DNA of 64,000 nt from Anaerotignum sp. MSJ-24 (GTDB lineage Bacteria > Bacillota > Clostridia > Lachnospirales > Anaerotignaceae), in NCBI RefSeq assembly GCF_018918145.1, contig NZ_JAHLPX010000007.1, positions 310,001 to 374,000 of the forward strand. Direction: 5' to 3'. A program made the translations under genes and the position numbers. The notes under the pieces were generated by a model, which had not been told where the DNA came from, ran no database searches, and was given only the letters and a program-made list of their open reading frames with translations. Shown piece after piece: positions 28,196 through 37,126 of the stretch; position 1 is the first letter of the stretch; every line of letters begins with the position of its first letter.

Positions 28196-29047
28196 ATGGA
28201 TAATATGACTGTTAAGCTTGAAAGCTTTTCAGGTCCGCTTGATCTGCTGTATCATCTTATAGAAAAAAATGAAATAGATATTTACGATATTCCCATTGCG
28301 GAGCTCACCGACCAGTATATTGAGTTTATCAATCTTGAGGAAAACAAAAATATGGACGGTATGAGCGAGTTTATCGTTATGGCGGCAACGCTTATAGAAA
28401 TAAAGAGCCGTATGCTTCTGCCTAAGCCGGAAACGGAGGAGCAGGAGGAAGATCCGAGAGAAGAGCTTGTTCAAAGACTTATTGAATATAAAAAATATAA
28501 AAGTGTTGTCGATCTGCTCAAGCTTAAAAGCGAAGAGGCGGCACAAATGCTTTTCAGAGAGCCGGATATTATTATTCCGGAGCTTATGAAAAAGGAAGAA
28601 GCCACAATAGCTGAGTCGCTCAAGGGCGTCACAATAGAAGGTCTGTATAAAGCCTTTCGTGACGTAATGATAAGAAAAGAGCGTAAAACCGATAAAATAA
28701 GGAGCGGTTTTAATTCCGTAAGACATGACAGTTTTACTGTTGACGAGAAAATACTTGCTTTGAGAGATACGCTTAAGGTGAGTCCGAAGATTAAGTTTTA
28801 CGATATGTTTTCCTCAGATTCCACAAGAGAGGAAATACTTGTTACCTTTCTTGCTCTGCTTGAGCTTATAAGACGAAACAGCATTGAGGTCGAACAGGAT
28901 GACGTATTCAGCGATATAACAATATCCGTAAAGGAAAACGCTAATTTTGACATAATTAACGATTCAAACAATTCGAATAATACGGAAGAAGCTGCAACAG
29001 AAGATACGGAGAATACGGAAGGTGGTGAAGCATATGAAAATGAATGA
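28196..29047 (+). CDS. scpA: Segregation and condensation protein A
   Basis: This kleisin subunit bridges the SMC heads of the bacterial condensin. The 283-residue chain starts LESFSGPLDLLYHLIEKNEIDIYDIPI, the conserved N-terminal helix that contacts the SMC neck, and has an acidic middle (PETEEQEEDPREE). The C-terminal winged helix (about 195-245) binds the SMC cap, and an Asn/Glu-rich tail follows. The ribosome site is AGGAGG. The 3' end overlaps scpB. Confidence 0.93.
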   Translation: MDNMTVKLESFSGPLDLLYHLIEKNEIDIYDIPIAELTDQYIEFINLEENKNMDGMSEFIVMAATLIEIKSRMLLPKPETEEQEEDPREELVQRLIEYKKYKSVVDLLKLKSEEAAQMLFREPDIIIPELMKKEEATIAESLKGVTIEGLYKAFRDVMIRKERKTDKIRSGFNSVRHDSFTVDEKILALRDTLKVSPKIKFYDMFSSDSTREEILVTFLALLELIRRNSIEVEQDDVFSDITISVKENANFDIINDSNNSNNTEEAATEDTENTEGGEAYENE

Positions 29048-29585
29048 TTACGAAGCAATTATTGAAGCGGCACTTTTTGTTGCCGGTGAGGCCGTTCCGC
29101 TTTCATCGCTTGCCGAAATAATCGAAATGGATAAGGCAACCACAAGAGCCATTGTTAATACGCTCATAACACGATATGCTTCGGAAAACAGAGGAATGAG
29201 AATTATTGAGATTGCCGACGGATACCAGATGTGCTCCTCACCGTTATGCTTTGAGGCAATAAGAAAGATATATAAGGGCAAGGAAAAACAGGGATTGACG
29301 CCTATTCTGCTCGAAACGCTTGCCATAATAGCTTATAAACAGCCGGTAACAAAGGGCGATATAGAAGAAATAAGAGGCGTAAACAGCGATCATGCCGTAA
29401 ACAGGCTTGTTGAAAAGGGACTTGTATGCGAAACCGGACGCTTGGAAACACCGGGAAAGCCTATTCTTTTCGGAACGACAAACGAATTTTTGAGATATTT
29501 CGGTTTTAAGAATATAAACGAACTGCCTGTTCTCAAAGACGTTAAGGAAACGGAAATAGACGGACAGATAAGTATATTTGAATAA
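29034..29585 (+). CDS. scpB: Segregation and condensation protein B
   Basis: The 183-residue partner of ScpA is a dimeric tandem winged-helix protein (EAIIEAALFVAGEAVPLSSLAEI and TLAIIAYKQPVTKGDIEEIRG are the family blocks). The start is set at ATG 29034, eight bases after GGTGG; an earlier in-frame codon is not preceded by a ribosome site. It overlaps scpA by 14 bases, so the two are translated together, keeping the complex stoichiometric. Confidence 0.93.
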   Translation: MKMNDYEAIIEAALFVAGEAVPLSSLAEIIEMDKATTRAIVNTLITRYASENRGMRIIEIADGYQMCSSPLCFEAIRKIYKGKEKQGLTPILLETLAIIAYKQPVTKGDIEEIRGVNSDHAVNRLVEKGLVCETGRLETPGKPILFGTTNEFLRYFGFKNINELPVLKDVKETEIDGQISIFE

Positions 29586-29631
29586 CCTGTTCATATAAAT
29601 ATAAGGTATATATGAATAAGGAGTCCTTGGC

Positions 29632-30840
29632 TTGAGGCTTATTAAAAGGATAACAGCGGTTTTGGCCGTTACCGTATTTATTATCGGTACATATTTTACG
29701 GCATATGCGGAAGAAACAAAAGCACCTGATGTAAAAGCGTTGGGTGCTGTTTTAGTTGACGGAAAAACAGGACGGGTACTATGGGAGAAAAACGCCGATA
29801 AGGAGTTGGCAAACGCAAGCACAACAAAAATAATGACATGTATGCTTGCCTTGGAAAGCGGAAGGTTGGACGAAACCGTAACCGTTTCTTCAAATGCGGC
29901 AATACAGCCGAAGGTGAAAATGGGACTTTCGACAGGCGAAAAGCTTAGGCTCGGAGATTTGTTATATCCGCTTATGCTCCAGTCTTCAAATGATGCGGCT
30001 GTGGCAATAGCGGAGCATCTGGGCGGTGATGTGGAAAGCTTTTGCGATATGATGAATGAAAGGGCGGAGGAGCTCGGAGCGGTGAATACCTGTTTTGAAA
30101 CACCGAACGGACTTGACAGCGGAAATCATCATTCGACGGCATATGATATGGCGGTTATTGCCCGACAGGCGTTGCAGACCGAAGGCTTTAAGGACATTAT
30201 ATCAACGCCGCAGAAGGAAATAAAAAGCGACAGGTGTACATATTCGGTAGTCAATAAAAACCGTCTGCTTAGGGAATATGATGGTGCGATAGGTATAAAA
30301 ACAGGCTTTACGGGAAAGGCAGGCAACTGCTTTGTCGGTGCGGCAGAGCGTGACGGTATGCAGTTAATTTCCGTTGTTCTCGGAAGCGGCTGGGGCAATG
30401 TAGGAAAAGAGCGTAAATGGATTGATACAAAAAATATACTTAATTACGGATTTGAAAATTTTGATTACTATACGTTATGCGGTGACGGAGATATAATAGC
30501 CGAGATACCCGTTGAAAAATCCTATGGCAAAAAAATAAAAACAGTTGTCAGCGGAACAATAATCCTTCCGCTGAGCAAAGCGGAAAAAGAGGCACTTTAT
30601 GTCGAGCTTGATATGCCGGAAATGGCAACCGCACCGGTTGCAAAGGGAGATGTTATAGGTAGAATTCTATTTAAGACCGACAGCGAAACAACTGTTGCGG
30701 AATGTAACATTACTGCGGAAAACGGTGCGGAAAAAAAGAATATGAAAACAACAGCCGAAATGCTTATAAAACACTGGATTAATGCACAAAAATCGGCTAT
30801 ACTTAAGGATAATGCAAAGCTGTGTCCAAATGACGGCTGA
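29632..30840 (+). CDS. Second D-alanyl-D-alanine carboxypeptidase (S11, DacF-like)
   Basis: The 402-residue paralogue of the gene at 26306 starts with TTG at 29632 after AAGGAG. It has a signal peptide ending AYA, STTK at residues 63-66, SSN at 118-120 and KTG at 223-225, so it is predicted active. The PBP5-like C-terminal domain and a terminal amphipathic segment are present. DacF-type enzymes act in forespore or vegetative wall maturation, and position after scpAB is common in Clostridia. The tail (residues about 385-402) contains no second membrane helix. Confidence 0.9.
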   Translation: MRLIKRITAVLAVTVFIIGTYFTAYAEETKAPDVKALGAVLVDGKTGRVLWEKNADKELANASTTKIMTCMLALESGRLDETVTVSSNAAIQPKVKMGLSTGEKLRLGDLLYPLMLQSSNDAAVAIAEHLGGDVESFCDMMNERAEELGAVNTCFETPNGLDSGNHHSTAYDMAVIARQALQTEGFKDIISTPQKEIKSDRCTYSVVNKNRLLREYDGAIGIKTGFTGKAGNCFVGAAERDGMQLISVVLGSGWGNVGKERKWIDTKNILNYGFENFDYYTLCGDGDIIAEIPVEKSYGKKIKTVVSGTIILPLSKAEKEALYVELDMPEMATAPVAKGDVIGRILFKTDSETTVAECNITAENGAEKKNMKTTAEMLIKHWINAQKSAILKDNAKLCPNDG

Positions 30841-30864
30841 TAGTATAAAAGACAGGAGAAAAAT

Positions 30865-31575
30865 ATGGAAAGACTTCAAAAATATATGGCTGACTGCGGT
30901 GTTGCATCAAGACGACATGCAGAGGAACTTATAACAAAGGGCTTTGTAAAGGTAAACGGAAACGTGGTTACGGAGCTCGGAACAAAGATAGACGAAAAGA
31001 AAGACATTGTTGAATATAAAGGAAAGGTAATCAAGCCGGAAAACAAAAAGGTTTATATAATGCTCAATAAACCGGAGGGCTATGTTACTACCGCAAGAGA
31101 TCAGTTCAACAGACCGACTGTGCTTGATCTTGTAAAGGACGTAAAGGAAAGACTTGTGCCTGTCGGCAGACTGGACTATGATACATCGGGACTTCTTATA
31201 CTCACAAATGACGGCGATGCGGTATATAAGCTTACTCACCCCAAGAACGAAATAAATAAGGTTTATGAGGCAAAGCTTTTCGGTGTTCCCGACAGCAACA
31301 CAATCAATCTTTTCAGAAACGGAATAATGATAGACGGTAAAAAAACAAGACCGGCAAAAATTGAGCTTTTAAGAGTTGACGGACGTTTTTCATGGTGTGC
31401 CATAACGATACACGAAGGCAGAAACAGACAGGTAAGAAAAATGTGCCAGGCGGCAAGACACCCGGTTGCAACGCTCAGACGAGTTGCGGAAGGTGAAATA
31501 TATCTCGGCGAGCTTAAAAAAGGCGAATGGAGATACCTGACCAATAAGGAAATACGATATATCAAGGAGTTATAA
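30865..31575 (+). CDS. rluB: Pseudouridine synthase (RluB/RsuA family)
   Basis: This 236-residue protein isomerises a uridine in ribosomal RNA, most likely in 23S rRNA near the peptidyl transferase centre for RluB. An N-terminal S4 RNA-binding domain (ERLQKYMADCGVASRRHAEELI) is followed by the catalytic domain with GRLDYDTSGLLILTNDG, which contains the essential Asp, and EGRNRQVRKMC. The ribosome site AGGAG precedes the ATG. The exact target among RluB, RluE or RluF types cannot be decided from sequence alone. Confidence 0.9.
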   Translation: MERLQKYMADCGVASRRHAEELITKGFVKVNGNVVTELGTKIDEKKDIVEYKGKVIKPENKKVYIMLNKPEGYVTTARDQFNRPTVLDLVKDVKERLVPVGRLDYDTSGLLILTNDGDAVYKLTHPKNEINKVYEAKLFGVPDSNTINLFRNGIMIDGKKTRPAKIELLRVDGRFSWCAITIHEGRNRQVRKMCQAARHPVATLRRVAEGEIYLGELKKGEWRYLTNKEIRYIKEL

Positions 31576-31576
31576 A

Positions 31577-32215
31577 ATGCTTAGATTATATTTTATGAGG
31601 CATGGCGAAACCGTATGGAATACGGAAAGACGCTATCAGGGAATGACCGACATTGAGCTTTCGGAGGAAGGCTTAAGACAGGCCGAATGTGCCGCAAAAA
31701 GATTTAAAAATATAAAGATAGATAAAATATATGCTTCTCCGCTTAAGCGTGCAATGAAAACGGCAGAAAAGATTGCGGCGGAAAAAGGCCTTGAAATAAT
31801 AAGTGAGGACGATTTCAGAGAAATACACTTCGGCGAATGGGAAGGAAAAACGGTTCCGGAGCTTACTGAAAAATACGGAGAAAGCTATACAAACTTCATA
31901 AGAGAGCCGCACAAATACGGTTTCCCGGGCGAAGGCAGTGTCGAAAACGTAATAAACAGAATTAAGCCCGGCATAGACAGACTTATTGCCGAAGAGAAAG
32001 GAAATGTGCTTATCGTTTCCCATGGCGGCATAATAAGACTTATGATTATGTACATAATGGGGCTTGACAGCAGTTGGTTTACTAAGATGTGGATAAACAA
32101 TACAGGGGTTTCTATTGTTGAGATAAAGAATGATAGAAGACTTCTTCTTACATTGAATGACAGTGCACATCTTGCGGAAACAGGACAGAACGAAAGCAAT
32201 TTTTTAAGACCGTAG
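31577..32215 (+). CDS. Histidine phosphatase superfamily protein
   Basis: The 212-residue protein has the phosphoglycerate-mutase-like catalytic motif MRHGETVWN (phospho-His at position 9) and later the second His in VSHGGIIRLM, plus the acid-base Glu in FREIHFGEWEGK. This layout fits the broad-specificity phosphatase or CobC-like (alpha-ribazole phosphatase) group rather than glycolytic mutase. Its ribosome site (AAGGAG) lies in the last codons of rluB, one base before the ATG's context, implying coupling. No cobalamin genes are near. Confidence 0.88.
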   Translation: MLRLYFMRHGETVWNTERRYQGMTDIELSEEGLRQAECAAKRFKNIKIDKIYASPLKRAMKTAEKIAAEKGLEIISEDDFREIHFGEWEGKTVPELTEKYGESYTNFIREPHKYGFPGEGSVENVINRIKPGIDRLIAEEKGNVLIVSHGGIIRLMIMYIMGLDSSWFTKMWINNTGVSIVEIKNDRRLLLTLNDSAHLAETGQNESNFLRP

Positions 32216-32225
32216 GTGAAAACAA

Positions 32226-33461
32226 ATGAAGGTAGCGGTAATAGGCGCAGGTGCGGCAGGAATGCTTGCGGCAGGCCATGCAGGCGAGCTTGGCCACAGC
32301 GTTGATATATTTGAAAAAAATAATATTGTCGGCAAAAAAATAAGAATAACGGGCAAAGGACGCTGTAATATAACAAATGCGTCCGATTGCGAGGAGCATA
32401 TAGAAAATACTCCCGGAAATCCGTATTTTATGTATTCGGCACTTTATAAATTTCCGCCGGACAGAATGATAGAGCTTGTAGAAAGCCTCGGTGTTCCGAC
32501 AAAGGTGGAAAGAGGAAAGCGTGTTTTTCCAGTCAGCGATAAGGCGGCAGACGTTTCAGAGGCTCTTAAGAAATATATGAAGAAAAACGGAGTAAAACTT
32601 CATCTCGAAAAGGGCGTTAATGACATAATAACAGAGAACAATAAAATAAAGGGTATTGTAACCGATGACGGAAAAGAGCTTGACTTTGATGCTGTTATTG
32701 TTGCGACAGGTGGCTTGAGCTATCCGACAACAGGATCGACAGGCGACGGCTATAAATTCGCAAAGAAGGCCGGTCACAGTGTTTCAAAGCTTATGCCTTC
32801 TCTTGTTCCGCTTAAGTCAGACGATTGGATATGTCCGGAGCTTATGGGACTGAGCCTTAAAAATTCGGCAATAGTTATTAAAAACGAGAAGGGAAAGACC
32901 ATATATAAGGACTTCGGAGAAATGCTGTTTACGCATTTCGGTGTTTCCGGCCCAATGGTGCTTTCGGCAAGCAGACATCTTCTCGGACGGTTTAACGAAA
33001 ACATAACCATGTATATAGACATGAAGCCGGCTTTGGATATGAAGGCACTGGACAACAGGCTTTTGAGAGATTTCGAGAAATATATAAATAAGGATTTGAG
33101 GAATGCACTTAACGATATTCTTCCGCAGAAAATGATTCCTGTGATTATACGTTTGAGCGGCATAGACGAAACAAAGAAAATCCATGACATAACAAAAGAA
33201 GAAAGAAAACGTATGGAGGAGCTTATAAAGGGACTTCCTGTGCATATAACGGGTACAGCCGGCTTTGATATGGCGGTTGTTACAAGCGGCGGTGTGAATA
33301 CGGACGAAATTGATCCGTCCACAATGGAAAGCCGAAAGATAAAAGGATTGTTTTTTGCCGGAGAGGTGATTGATGTTGATGCCTACACAGGCGGATTTAA
33401 TCTCCAGATAGCGTTTTCAACAGGCTACACTGCGGCAGAAGGATTGGAGGAAAGCAAATGA
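32226..33461 (+). CDS. HI0933/YhiN-like flavoprotein
   Basis: The 411-residue NAD(P)/FAD-dependent oxidoreductase has an FAD dinucleotide fold at the N-terminus (AVIGAGAAGMLAAG), a GKKIRITGKGRCNITN block diagnostic of the HI0933 family, a middle insert domain, and a C-terminal FAD contact (GLFFAGEVIDVDAYTGGFNLQIAFSTG). Family members are conserved but their reaction is not established; tRNA or thiol chemistry has been suggested for relatives. It overlaps aroH by 4 bases. Operon with the upstream phosphatase. Confidence 0.9.
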   Translation: MKVAVIGAGAAGMLAAGHAGELGHSVDIFEKNNIVGKKIRITGKGRCNITNASDCEEHIENTPGNPYFMYSALYKFPPDRMIELVESLGVPTKVERGKRVFPVSDKAADVSEALKKYMKKNGVKLHLEKGVNDIITENNKIKGIVTDDGKELDFDAVIVATGGLSYPTTGSTGDGYKFAKKAGHSVSKLMPSLVPLKSDDWICPELMGLSLKNSAIVIKNEKGKTIYKDFGEMLFTHFGVSGPMVLSASRHLLGRFNENITMYIDMKPALDMKALDNRLLRDFEKYINKDLRNALNDILPQKMIPVIIRLSGIDETKKIHDITKEERKRMEELIKGLPVHITGTAGFDMAVVTSGGVNTDEIDPSTMESRKIKGLFFAGEVIDVDAYTGGFNLQIAFSTGYTAAEGLEESK

Positions 33462-33817
33462 CAGCGGCAATAAGAGGAGCAATAACGGTAGAGGAAAACG
33501 ACAGAGAGCAGATTTATGAGGCTACATCGGAAATGATGCAGCAGATAATAGAGCTTAATAATATAAAAAAAGAGGATATAGTTTCTATTGTTTTTACGGC
33601 AACAAACGATCTTGACAAGGCATATCCTGCTGTTGCGGTAAGAAAAATGGGCATAACGGGTGCGGCACTTATGTGCGTTCAGGAGCTTTATGTCGAGGGC
33701 AGCTTAAGAAAATGCATAAGAGTTATGGTAACCGTTGAAGGCGATTACAGAAGAGATAATCTTAAGCATGTATATCTCAGAGGTGCAGAGGTTTTAAGAC
33801 CGGATTTAAAAAGATAA
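33458..33817 (+). CDS. aroH: Chorismate mutase, AroH type
   Basis: The 119-residue enzyme converts chorismate to prephenate for Phe and Tyr synthesis. The AroH (Bacillus-type trimeric) family is shown by RGAITVEENDREQI at the N-terminus, VFTATNDLDKAYPA, and the C-terminal YLRGAEVLRPDL with the active-site Arg. Length matches the family. It overlaps the upstream flavoprotein and lies 70 bases before cmk. Confidence 0.93.
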   Translation: MTAAIRGAITVEENDREQIYEATSEMMQQIIELNNIKKEDIVSIVFTATNDLDKAYPAVAVRKMGITGAALMCVQELYVEGSLRKCIRVMVTVEGDYRRDNLKHVYLRGAEVLRPDLKR

Positions 33818-33839
33818 CAAATATCAGAAACAATAATTA

Positions 33840-33879
33840 CATTAGGATAACACATTAAGATAACTACATTAGGATAGGT
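33840..33879 (+). repeat. Three-copy short direct repeat before cmk
   Basis: CATTAGGATAAC, CATTAAGATAAC and CATTAGGATAGG start at 33840, 33853 and 33867. The third copy supplies the ribosome site AGGATAGGTG of cmk. This may be replication slippage, or a short protein-binding array. Confidence 0.6.
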
Positions 33880-33886
33880 GAGATTT

Positions 33887-34564
33887 ATGAAGGTTTATTC
33901 GATAGCCATTGACGGCCCTGCCGGAAGTGGAAAAAGCACTATTGCAAAAATATTATCGGAAAGACTCGGAATTGTTTATGTTGATACAGGTGCAATGTAC
34001 AGAACCGTTGCATATTACTGCATTAAAAACGGAATACCGACAACGGACGGACAGGCTGTTGCTGAGGCACTCAAAAGCATAAAGCTTGATATTGAAATGA
34101 AGGACGGTGTTCAGCATATGCTTCTTAACGGCGAGGACGTAACTGCGTTCATAAGAACAGCCGAGGTAGGACAGGGTGCGTCGGATGTCGGAACCTTTGT
34201 GCCGGTAAGGGACAGGCTTGTTGAAATCCAGCAGGAAATGGCGGCCAAAATATCCGTTGTTATGGACGGAAGGGATATTGGAACAGTCGTGCTTCCGAAG
34301 GCAGAGGTAAAAATATATCTCAACGCCCATGTTGAGGAAAGAGCAAAACGCAGACTTAAGGAATTTGAGCTTGCAGGAAAAAGCTGTTCACTGGAAGAGG
34401 TTGTTGAGCAGATTAAGGTTCGTGACCATAATGACATGACAAGAGAGTATAATCCGTTAAGAAAAGCCGATGATGCCGTTGAAATCGACACAACGGGACT
34501 TACCGTTGACGAGGTTGCGGATAAGGTGCTTGAAGTCGTAAAAGAAAAGACAGGTGAAATATAA
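33887..34564 (+). CDS. cmk: Cytidylate kinase
   Basis: The 225-residue enzyme phosphorylates CMP and dCMP. It has a P-loop GPAGSGKST near the N-terminus, the family motif [10 protein letters not shown], the substrate block [11 protein letters not shown], and the lid region RRLKEFE ... [19 protein letters not shown]. The ATG at 33887 sits six bases after AGGTG; the GTG three codons earlier would place the site inside the gene. The stop overlaps the start of ispH-rpsA (ATAATG), the usual Clostridia order. Confidence 0.95.
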   Translation: MKVYSIAIDGPAGSGKSTIAKILSERLGIVYVDTGAMYRTVAYYCIKNGIPTTDGQAVAEALKSIKLDIEMKDGVQHMLLNGEDVTAFIRTAEVGQGASDVGTFVPVRDRLVEIQQEMAAKISVVMDGRDIGTVVLPKAEVKIYLNAHVEERAKRRLKEFELAGKSCSLEEVVEQIKVRDHNDMTREYNPLRKADDAVEIDTTGLTVDEVADKVLEVVKEKTGEI

Positions 34565-36513
34565 TGGAGATTATACTTGCAAAGTCGGCCGGTTTCTGCT
34601 TCGGTGTGAACAGGGCAATCGAGGCCTGCTATAAGGAAATAGAAAAGGGCGGAAAAATATATACCTATGGTCCGCTTATCCATAACAAAAATGTAAATGC
34701 CGATCTTGCCGCAAAGGGTGTTAAGTCCGTTGACAGCCTTGAGGGCTGTGAGGACGGAACGGTTATAATACGTTCGCACGGAGTAGGCAAGGCTGTTTAT
34801 GACGAGCTTGAGGCAAGAGGAATACATTATGTTGACGGAACCTGTCCATTTGTAAAAAAGATACACAACATTGTGCATGAGAAAAAAGAGGCAGGAAACG
34901 ATATAATAATTATCGGCGATGCAAAGCACCCGGAGGTTATGGGAATAAACGGCTGGTGCGAAAACAGTGCATGGATAACCGATAATACCGAGGATGCTGA
35001 AAAGCATGTTATCGGAATGGACAAAAATAAATGCTATGTGGTCGTAGTTCAGACCACATTCAGAGAAAGTAAGTATAACGATATACTTTTGGTAATAAAA
35101 AACAGCCTTAAAAATGTCGAGGCTTTTAATACTATTTGTTCAGCTACAGAGGAACGTCAGAGTGAAGCTGTAAAAATTTCACAAAATGTTGACAAAATGC
35201 TTGTCATTGGGGACAAAGGAAGCTCGAATACGCAAAAATTATTTGAGATATGTAATAAAAATTGCCAAAATACTTCATATATCGAAACAATTAACGATTT
35301 AGTGTTGAATAATTACGGAATTAATGATAAAATTGGTATAACTGCAGGAGCGTCTACGCCCCCTGCAATAATAAAGGAGGTTATTACTACTATGAGCGAA
35401 ATGGACGGAGTTAAAAATACGATGGAGGGTGAGGAGCTTACATTTGAGCAGATGCTTAACGAGTCATTTGTAACTTTACATACAGGTGATATTGTCAAAG
35501 GTACTGTTATCTCAACTGCTAACGAGGAAGTTACTGTAAATCTTGGCTATAAGTCAGACGGTATTATCCCCAGAGGAGAATTCAGCAGTGATGCATCAGT
35601 TGTACCCAGCAAGACAGTACAGCCCGGCGATGAAATTGAAGTTTTTGTTGTTCGTGTAAACGACGGTGACGGAAATGTTCTTCTTTCCAAGAAAAAGGTT
35701 GAATCACAGAAGGGCATGGAGGATATCGAAAAAGCATACGAGGACAAAGCTGTCGTAACAGGTAAAGTAACAGAAATCGTTAAGGGAGGACTCATTGCCG
35801 TTGTTAACGGAATCCGAGTATTTATACCTTCTTCACAGGTTTCAGGCAGATTTGTAGAGGACCTCAGTGTGTACAAAGGAACAGAGCTTTCATTCAACAT
35901 CATTGAGCTTGACAGAGCAAAACGTCGTATTATCGGCGGAAGAAAGGCTCTTCTTGCTAAGGAAGCTGAAGAAAAGAAGGCTGCTGTATTTGCTGAACTT
36001 GAAGTAGGCAAAAAGGTTACAGGAACAGTTTCAAGACTTACAGACTTCGGTGCATTTGTTGACCTTGGCGGAGTAGACGGTCTTATCCATATCTCAGAAA
36101 TGAGCTGGGGAAGAATTTCTAACCCTAAGGAAGTACTTTCAGAAGGCGACACAGTTGAAGTTGTTGTTCTTGATGTAGATAAAGAAAAGAGCAAAATTTC
36201 TCTTTCACTTAAAGATGTTACACCTAACCCTTGGTCACTTGCTGCTGATAAGTATGCTGTTGGCTCAATCGTTGAAGGTAAGGTTGTTCGTATGGTACCT
36301 TTCGGTGCATTCGTTGAACTTGAACCCGGCGTTGACGGACTTGTTCATATTTCACAGATCGCTAACAAGAGAGTTGAAAAACCCGAAGATGAGCTTAAGA
36401 TCGGTGAAGTTATTAAGGTTAAGGTTATCGATGTAAACGCAGAGCAGAAGAAGATCAGCCTTTCAAAGAAAGAAGCTGAAGCTCCTGCTGAAGAAGCAGC
36501 TACAGAAGAATAA
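34564..36513 (+). CDS. ispH-rpsA: Fused IspH (HMBPP reductase) and ribosomal protein S1
   Basis: A 649-residue fusion. Residues 1-276 are IspH, the last enzyme of the MEP isoprenoid pathway; the three cysteines of its iron-sulfur cluster are C12 (GFCFGV), C94 (GTCPFV) and C192 (TICSAT). Residues 277-649 form S1 with four S1 RNA-binding repeats (about 307-375, 395-460, 481-550 and 566-636) and an acidic Ala/Glu tail. The fusion is known from many Clostridia. The S1 half shows a more biased codon use (GTT, GCT, GAA rich), fitting high expression. An in-frame ATG at 35392 with its own Shine-Dalgarno could also yield S1 alone. A strong terminator follows. Confidence 0.95.
   Translation: MEIILAKSAGFCFGVNRAIEACYKEIEKGGKIYTYGPLIHNKNVNADLAAKGVKSVDSLEGCEDGTVIIRSHGVGKAVYDELEARGIHYVDGTCPFVKKIHNIVHEKKEAGNDIIIIGDAKHPEVMGINGWCENSAWITDNTEDAEKHVIGMDKNKCYVVVVQTTFRESKYNDILLVIKNSLKNVEAFNTICSATEERQSEAVKISQNVDKMLVIGDKGSSNTQKLFEICNKNCQNTSYIETINDLVLNNYGINDKIGITAGASTPPAIIKEVITTMSEMDGVKNTMEGEELTFEQMLNESFVTLHTGDIVKGTVISTANEEVTVNLGYKSDGIIPRGEFSSDASVVPSKTVQPGDEIEVFVVRVNDGDGNVLLSKKKVESQKGMEDIEKAYEDKAVVTGKVTEIVKGGLIAVVNGIRVFIPSSQVSGRFVEDLSVYKGTELSFNIIELDRAKRRIIGGRKALLAKEAEEKKAAVFAELEVGKKVTGTVSRLTDFGAFVDLGGVDGLIHISEMSWGRISNPKEVLSEGDTVEVVVLDVDKEKSKISLSLKDVTPNPWSLAADKYAVGSIVEGKVVRMVPFGAFVELEPGVDGLVHISQIANKRVEKPEDELKIGEVIKVKVIDVNAEQKKISLSKKEAEAPAEEAATEE
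35373..35394 (+). promoter_or_regulatory. Internal ribosome-binding site for stand-alone S1
   Basis: A perfect AAAGGAGG (35373-35380) is followed 11 bases later by an in-frame ATG (35392), right at the IspH/S1 boundary. The product from this start would be a normal-looking 373-residue S1. Spacing is slightly long but workable. Confidence 0.55.
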
Positions 36514-36543
36514 TCTTAAACAGAGCTGAATTTTAACTAATCA

Positions 36544-36576
36544 GTACCTGACTTTTTAAAAGTCAGGTACTTTTTT
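36544..36576 (+). terminator. Terminator after ispH-rpsA
   Basis: A 12- to 13-bp stem GTACCTGACTTT/AAAGTCAGGTAC is followed by six T. Confidence 0.9.
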
Positions 36577-36666
36577 CTTACAAAAATTTTAAGTGTATAG
36601 TAAAAGATAAGTATATATTGTATATTATAATCAATAAATAGTGTTTACGAATAGGAGGAGAGAATT

Positions 36667-36975
36667 ATGCTTATTTCAACGGTTGAAAACATAGGCAGGG
36701 AATACACCGTTCTCGGTATTGTAAGAGGCACAACTGTTAATTCCAAAAATATAGGCAGAGATATAGGCGCAAGCTTTAAAACGCTTGTCGGCGGCGAAAT
36801 AAAAGGCTATACGGAAATGATTGATGAGGCTGTGGAAACGGCAACAGGCAGAATGGTGAATGCTGCCGAAAGACTCGGTGCGGATGCGATAATCGGAATG
36901 AGATATACCACAAGCTCGGTTATGCAGGCTGCATCTGAGGTCACGGCTTATGGAACGGCAGTAAAATTTAAATAA
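36667..36975 (+). CDS. YbjQ/UPF0145 family protein
   Basis: This 102-residue cytoplasmic protein has the pattern of the YbjQ (heavy-metal-binding-domain-like) family: VLGIVRGTTVNSKNIGRDIGASFKTLVGGEIKGYTEM, AAERLGADAIIGMRY and a closing YGTAVKF. The fold forms a pentameric ring of unknown function. The ribosome site AGGAGG precedes the ATG. It sits just upstream of a thiol-redox gene group, possibly in the same transcript. Confidence 0.85.
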   Translation: MLISTVENIGREYTVLGIVRGTTVNSKNIGRDIGASFKTLVGGEIKGYTEMIDEAVETATGRMVNAAERLGADAIIGMRYTTSSVMQAASEVTAYGTAVKFK

Positions 36976-36987
36976 GAGGTGCATATG

Positions 36988-37125
36988 ATGAATGTAAAAT
37001 ATGTGCGGTCGTTTATACTTGTTCTTGGAGTGGCTTTTATAATAGCCGGAGTAATGAACGGAAGTATGTCTGCCGTATTCAATAAGGCAATAAGAATATG
37101 TTTGGAGTGTATAGGAATTGGGTGA
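36988..37125 (+). CDS. Small CxxC membrane peptide (CD1871A-like)
   Basis: A 45-residue peptide: one membrane helix (FILVLGVAFIIAGVM) and a C-terminal ICLECIGIG with a CxxC pair, ending at TGA 37123-37125. Its composition and place match the small CxxC protein family called CD1871A in Clostridioides, found beside 4Fe-4S and thioredoxin-like genes. The ribosome site GAGGTG sits six bases before the ATG; an ATG one codon earlier is also possible. The next gene starts immediately after. Function unknown; the CxxC pair suggests electron or disulfide transfer at the membrane. Confidence 0.75.
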   Translation: MNVKYVRSFILVLGVAFIIAGVMNGSMSAVFNKAIRICLECIGIG

Positions 37126-37126
37126 T

